From assembly GCA_012512295.1 (NCBI GenBank), contig JAAZDI010000351.1:1-7635 (forward strand): 7,635 bases of DNA. Reading direction: 5' to 3'. This document shows, in pieces, positions 6,067-7,635 of the stretch (position 1 is the stretch's first letter; every line of letters begins with the position of its first letter). The stretch comes from Syntrophomonadaceae bacterium (GTDB lineage: Bacteria > Bacillota > Ch66 > Ch109). Below the pieces are notes generated by a model. That model worked only from the letters and a program-made list of their open reading frames with translations, had not been told where the DNA came from and made no database searches. The position numbers were made by a program, and so were the translations under genes.

Positions 6067-6080
6067 CCAACAATTGTTGG
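6067..6080. promoter_or_regulatory. Perfect 14-bp palindrome, possible operator
   Basis: CCAACAATTGTTGG is a perfect dyad. On the plus strand it lies 8 bases before TATAAA (6089-6094), a -10-like box (5 of 6), with no -35 match where one is expected; this is the position a regulator would take to control transcription into the structured segment downstream. A perfect 14-bp palindrome can occur by chance about once in a window of this size, so the call is tentative. Confidence 0.3.
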
Positions 6081-6117
6081 TGATTATCTATAAATTACGC
6101 TTGTGTTTTGAGTTAGC

Positions 6118-6211
6118 AGACTAAGCTGGGAACGAACCGAGACCGCTTCGGGCAGGCATCAAATCCGCTCTGCGAGCTCGGACAGTGATGCCTGCTAATC
6201 CTCAGCCGTCT
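6118..6211 (+). ncRNA. Putative structured RNA: three-way-junction fold, family unknown
   Basis: The plus strand can fold as follows. Outer stem: AGAC (6118-6121)/GTCT (6208-6211), then GCTGGG (6125-6130)/CTCAGC (6201-6206) with one G-U pair. Small hairpin: CCGA (6137-6140)/TCGG (6148-6151). Directly abutting it, a perfect 10-bp stem GCAGGCATCA (6152-6161)/TGATGCCTGC (6186-6195), whose loop holds a nested GCTC/GAGC hairpin (6167-6170/6174-6177). CCGAG (6137-6141) could instead pair with CTCGG (6177-6181), forming a pseudoknot. The G-U pair becomes A-C on the minus strand, which mildly favours the plus strand. I do not recognise 6S, SRP, tmRNA, T-box or a known riboswitch. It could also be a palindromic repeat element or the 3' UTR of the DUF1015 mRNA. 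Confidence 0.4.
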
Positions 6212-6215
6212 ATTC

Positions 6216-6251
6216 ATCCCCTTCCTACACCTACGGTGTTGAGGAGGGGAT
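6216..6251. terminator. Long GC-rich hairpin downstream of the DUF1015 gene; terminator-like without T-run
   Basis: ATCCCC (6216-6221) pairs with GGGGAT (6246-6251), continuing through an imperfect TTCCT/GAGGA section to ACACC/GGTGT (6227-6231/6235-6239) around a tiny loop. It sits 27 bases past the stop of the minus-strand DUF1015 gene, a place for a terminator or 3'-end stabiliser, but no T-run follows on either strand. It could equally be the 3' hairpin of the putative plus-strand RNA at 6118-6211. Confidence 0.45.
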
Positions 6252-6277
6252 CTTCTCGCCGATATTTGTTAAAATAT

Positions 6278-7603
6278 TTATTTCCCCAGCGGGTTGATCA
6301 CTAGGCCGGTAATCAGCTTGGGATAAAAATAGGTTGATTTTTGCGGCATCTTATCACCGGCGGCAGCGACCGCAGTAACCTCCTCCACTTGGGTTGGGTT
6401 TAGGAAAAAGGCTAACTGATCAACTCCTGAATTAACCTGATTTAAGGCCTCTTCCTCGCTTCGGGTATAGGTCAGGTGGTCCTGGTTTTTCCGCTGTTCA
6501 CTGCCGATTCCGAGCATTTGGTCAAGGATTAAGTTGTCTAAAATTGCTACATCCAGATTCCGCCAAGCTGCTGAGTGTTTAGGATCAAGCAGGTCTTGGG
6601 GGGAGCATTCTGGTCGCATGGTCAGCAGATACAATACTCGGTCCCGTGAATACATCCCAAAAGCGTGGCCGGACTTTCCTTTTTCCTCAAGCAGCTTAAA
6701 GAAGTTAGCGATGACCTGCTGACTTTCTTCCTCGCCAGTTGGTATCGGAAAGGCTTTTAAATCAAAATAGGTATTAAGCTGTTCCTTGAGTCGGGGAAAA
6801 TCGAGATTGCGGATGTTTTTCACCAGGCGGTGAGTGGGCAGGATCAACATACCGGGATCATATAGGTTTACTAAGGTCATTAATACAGTGTCATAACCGG
6901 TTAAACCTTGGGACTGCATTTCCTCAGCGTAGCTCAGCGCCGTTTCGTAACGATGGTGGCCATCAGCGATAAAGATCGGCTTATCGGCCATATAATTGAC
7001 TACTGTATTAAGTGCCGTGGGATCCGTAATCACCCAGAGTCGATGGATCTCTCCAGCCTCATCGGTGAATTCCACATCAGCTGGCCTGTTTTGTCGCGCT
7101 TCGCTTAAGGTTTGATTAATTAAATTTTCAGCGTCCGCGTACAGACCAAAGACCGGGCTGAAGTTTGCTTGACAGGCCCGCATTAGCTGTAATCGATCAG
7201 CCTTGGGCTTGGAGAGAGTTTCTTCATGCGGTAAGATATTTCCTTGGGCGTAAGGTTCCAGACGAACTCCACACATAAAACCGGTGCGAACCTTTTTTTC
7301 CCCGCGCAGGTCAAATTCTTGTTCGTACAAGTACAAGGCCGGTTTTTCGTCCCGAATCAGGATTTCTTCTTCTTGCCAGCGGGCAAAATAGCTGGCAGCT
7401 CTAGTGTAACGGTTATTCTTTTCATCATCTTGCGCAAAAATTTGCCCTAATTCAAGGCGGATAATGTTACAAGGATCGTTAGCATAGTAGCGAGCTTGAG
7501 CAACACTGTCGATAATATCATACGGCGGGGTAACTACCTGAGAAAGGTCTCCAACCTTAGCTTGGTTGTAGCGGATTCCCCGAATGGGAATGACAGTAGC
7601 CAT
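6278..7603 (-). CDS. DUF1015 family protein (COG4198)
   Basis: The 441-aa soluble protein matches the DUF1015 (PF06245) family over its full length. Landmarks are VTPPYDI near the N-terminus (24-30), GNILPHEETLSKPKADR (121-137) and the signature IFIADGHHRYETAL (210-223). The clustered His/Asp/Arg residues of the last two blocks suggest a phosphate or nucleotide site, but I know no firmly established reaction. From memory, family members in anaerobes often neighbour serine-biosynthesis genes (serA and a PLP aminotransferase); if so here, they would lie beyond the right edge. There is no signal peptide or membrane segment. The ATG start at 7603 is set by AAGGAGG five bases upstream (7615-7609), and the reading starts with the typical MATVIPIRGIRYN. 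The gene is complete, with no frameshift. Its promoter is not in the window. Confidence 0.9.
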   Translation of the reverse strand: MATVIPIRGIRYNQAKVGDLSQVVTPPYDIIDSVAQARYYANDPCNIIRLELGQIFAQDDEKNNRYTRAASYFARWQEEEILIRDEKPALYLYEQEFDLRGEKKVRTGFMCGVRLEPYAQGNILPHEETLSKPKADRLQLMRACQANFSPVFGLYADAENLINQTLSEARQNRPADVEFTDEAGEIHRLWVITDPTALNTVVNYMADKPIFIADGHHRYETALSYAEEMQSQGLTGYDTVLMTLVNLYDPGMLILPTHRLVKNIRNLDFPRLKEQLNTYFDLKAFPIPTGEEESQQVIANFFKLLEEKGKSGHAFGMYSRDRVLYLLTMRPECSPQDLLDPKHSAAWRNLDVAILDNLILDQMLGIGSEQRKNQDHLTYTRSEEEALNQVNSGVDQLAFFLNPTQVEEVTAVAAAGDKMPQKSTYFYPKLITGLVINPLGK

Positions 7604-7635
7604 AATATCCTCCTTATCCCTTGTCAGTACAAAGC

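Larger units (their letters stand above)
5926..6277. other. Intergenic region without a convincing protein gene; contains palindrome and structured segments
   Basis: Between the CAP promoter and the stop of the DUF1015 gene I find no ORF with family signatures. A 14-codon plus-strand frame (TTG 5961 to TAG 6005) has a good GGGGAGG site 7 bases upstream, but nothing else supports it. The region holds a 14-bp palindrome (6067-6080), a multi-stem fold (6118-6211) and a long hairpin (6216-6251), each listed separately. Positions 6006-6066 show nothing clear. Confidence 0.6.

Noticed and set aside
6111..6215. tRNA-Sec-like or other tRNA-like gene
   Set aside because: The minus strand has a T-arm-like GGTTCGTTCC and the plus strand a TCAAATCC stretch, but there is no consistent acceptor, D and anticodon stem set on either strand.

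Overview
The window looks like chromosomal DNA from a low-to-mid GC anaerobic Firmicute of the Clostridia, plausibly near Desulfotomaculum/Pelotomaculum. The pointers are strong AGGAGG-type ribosome binding sites, frequent TTG starts, a class A RNase P RNA, a LysM plus CAP-domain exported protein, a DUF1015 protein, and a corrinoid-activation ATPase next to a UroD-type methyltransferase. The assignment is an inference from gene content; no taxonomic marker is complete here.

Layout: (1) positions 1-258, minus strand: 5' two-thirds of the RNase P RNA gene rnpB, running off the left edge, with a recognisable promoter at 266-294. (2) 565-921, plus: small Cys-containing protein of unknown function. 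A 12-bp inverted repeat separates it from (3) 981-1481, minus: a general-stress-type protein with a glycine-zipper hydrophobic centre. (4) 1728-3665 and 3767-4870, plus: an apparent two-gene unit encoding a [2Fe-2S]/ASKHA reductive activator of corrinoid proteins and a UroD/MtaA-family methyltransferase, closed by a strong bidirectional terminator at 4883-4921. (5) 4963-5826, minus: secreted LysM/CAP (YkwD-like) protein with a Pro-rich linker and a good sigma-A promoter. (6) 5926-6277: about 350 bp with no convincing gene but with notable secondary-structure potential, namely a three-way-junction fold at 6118-6211 and a second long hairpin at 6216-6251. (7) 6278-7603, minus: complete DUF1015 family protein.

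Genes 4a and 4b form the metabolic core. The activator would use ATP to drive reduction of an inactive Co(II) corrinoid protein, and the UroD-like protein would move methyl groups to or from a corrinoid. No corrinoid-binding protein is in the window, so partners must lie elsewhere. The other genes look like housekeeping, stress or envelope functions. The least explained sequence is the structured segment at 6118-6251.
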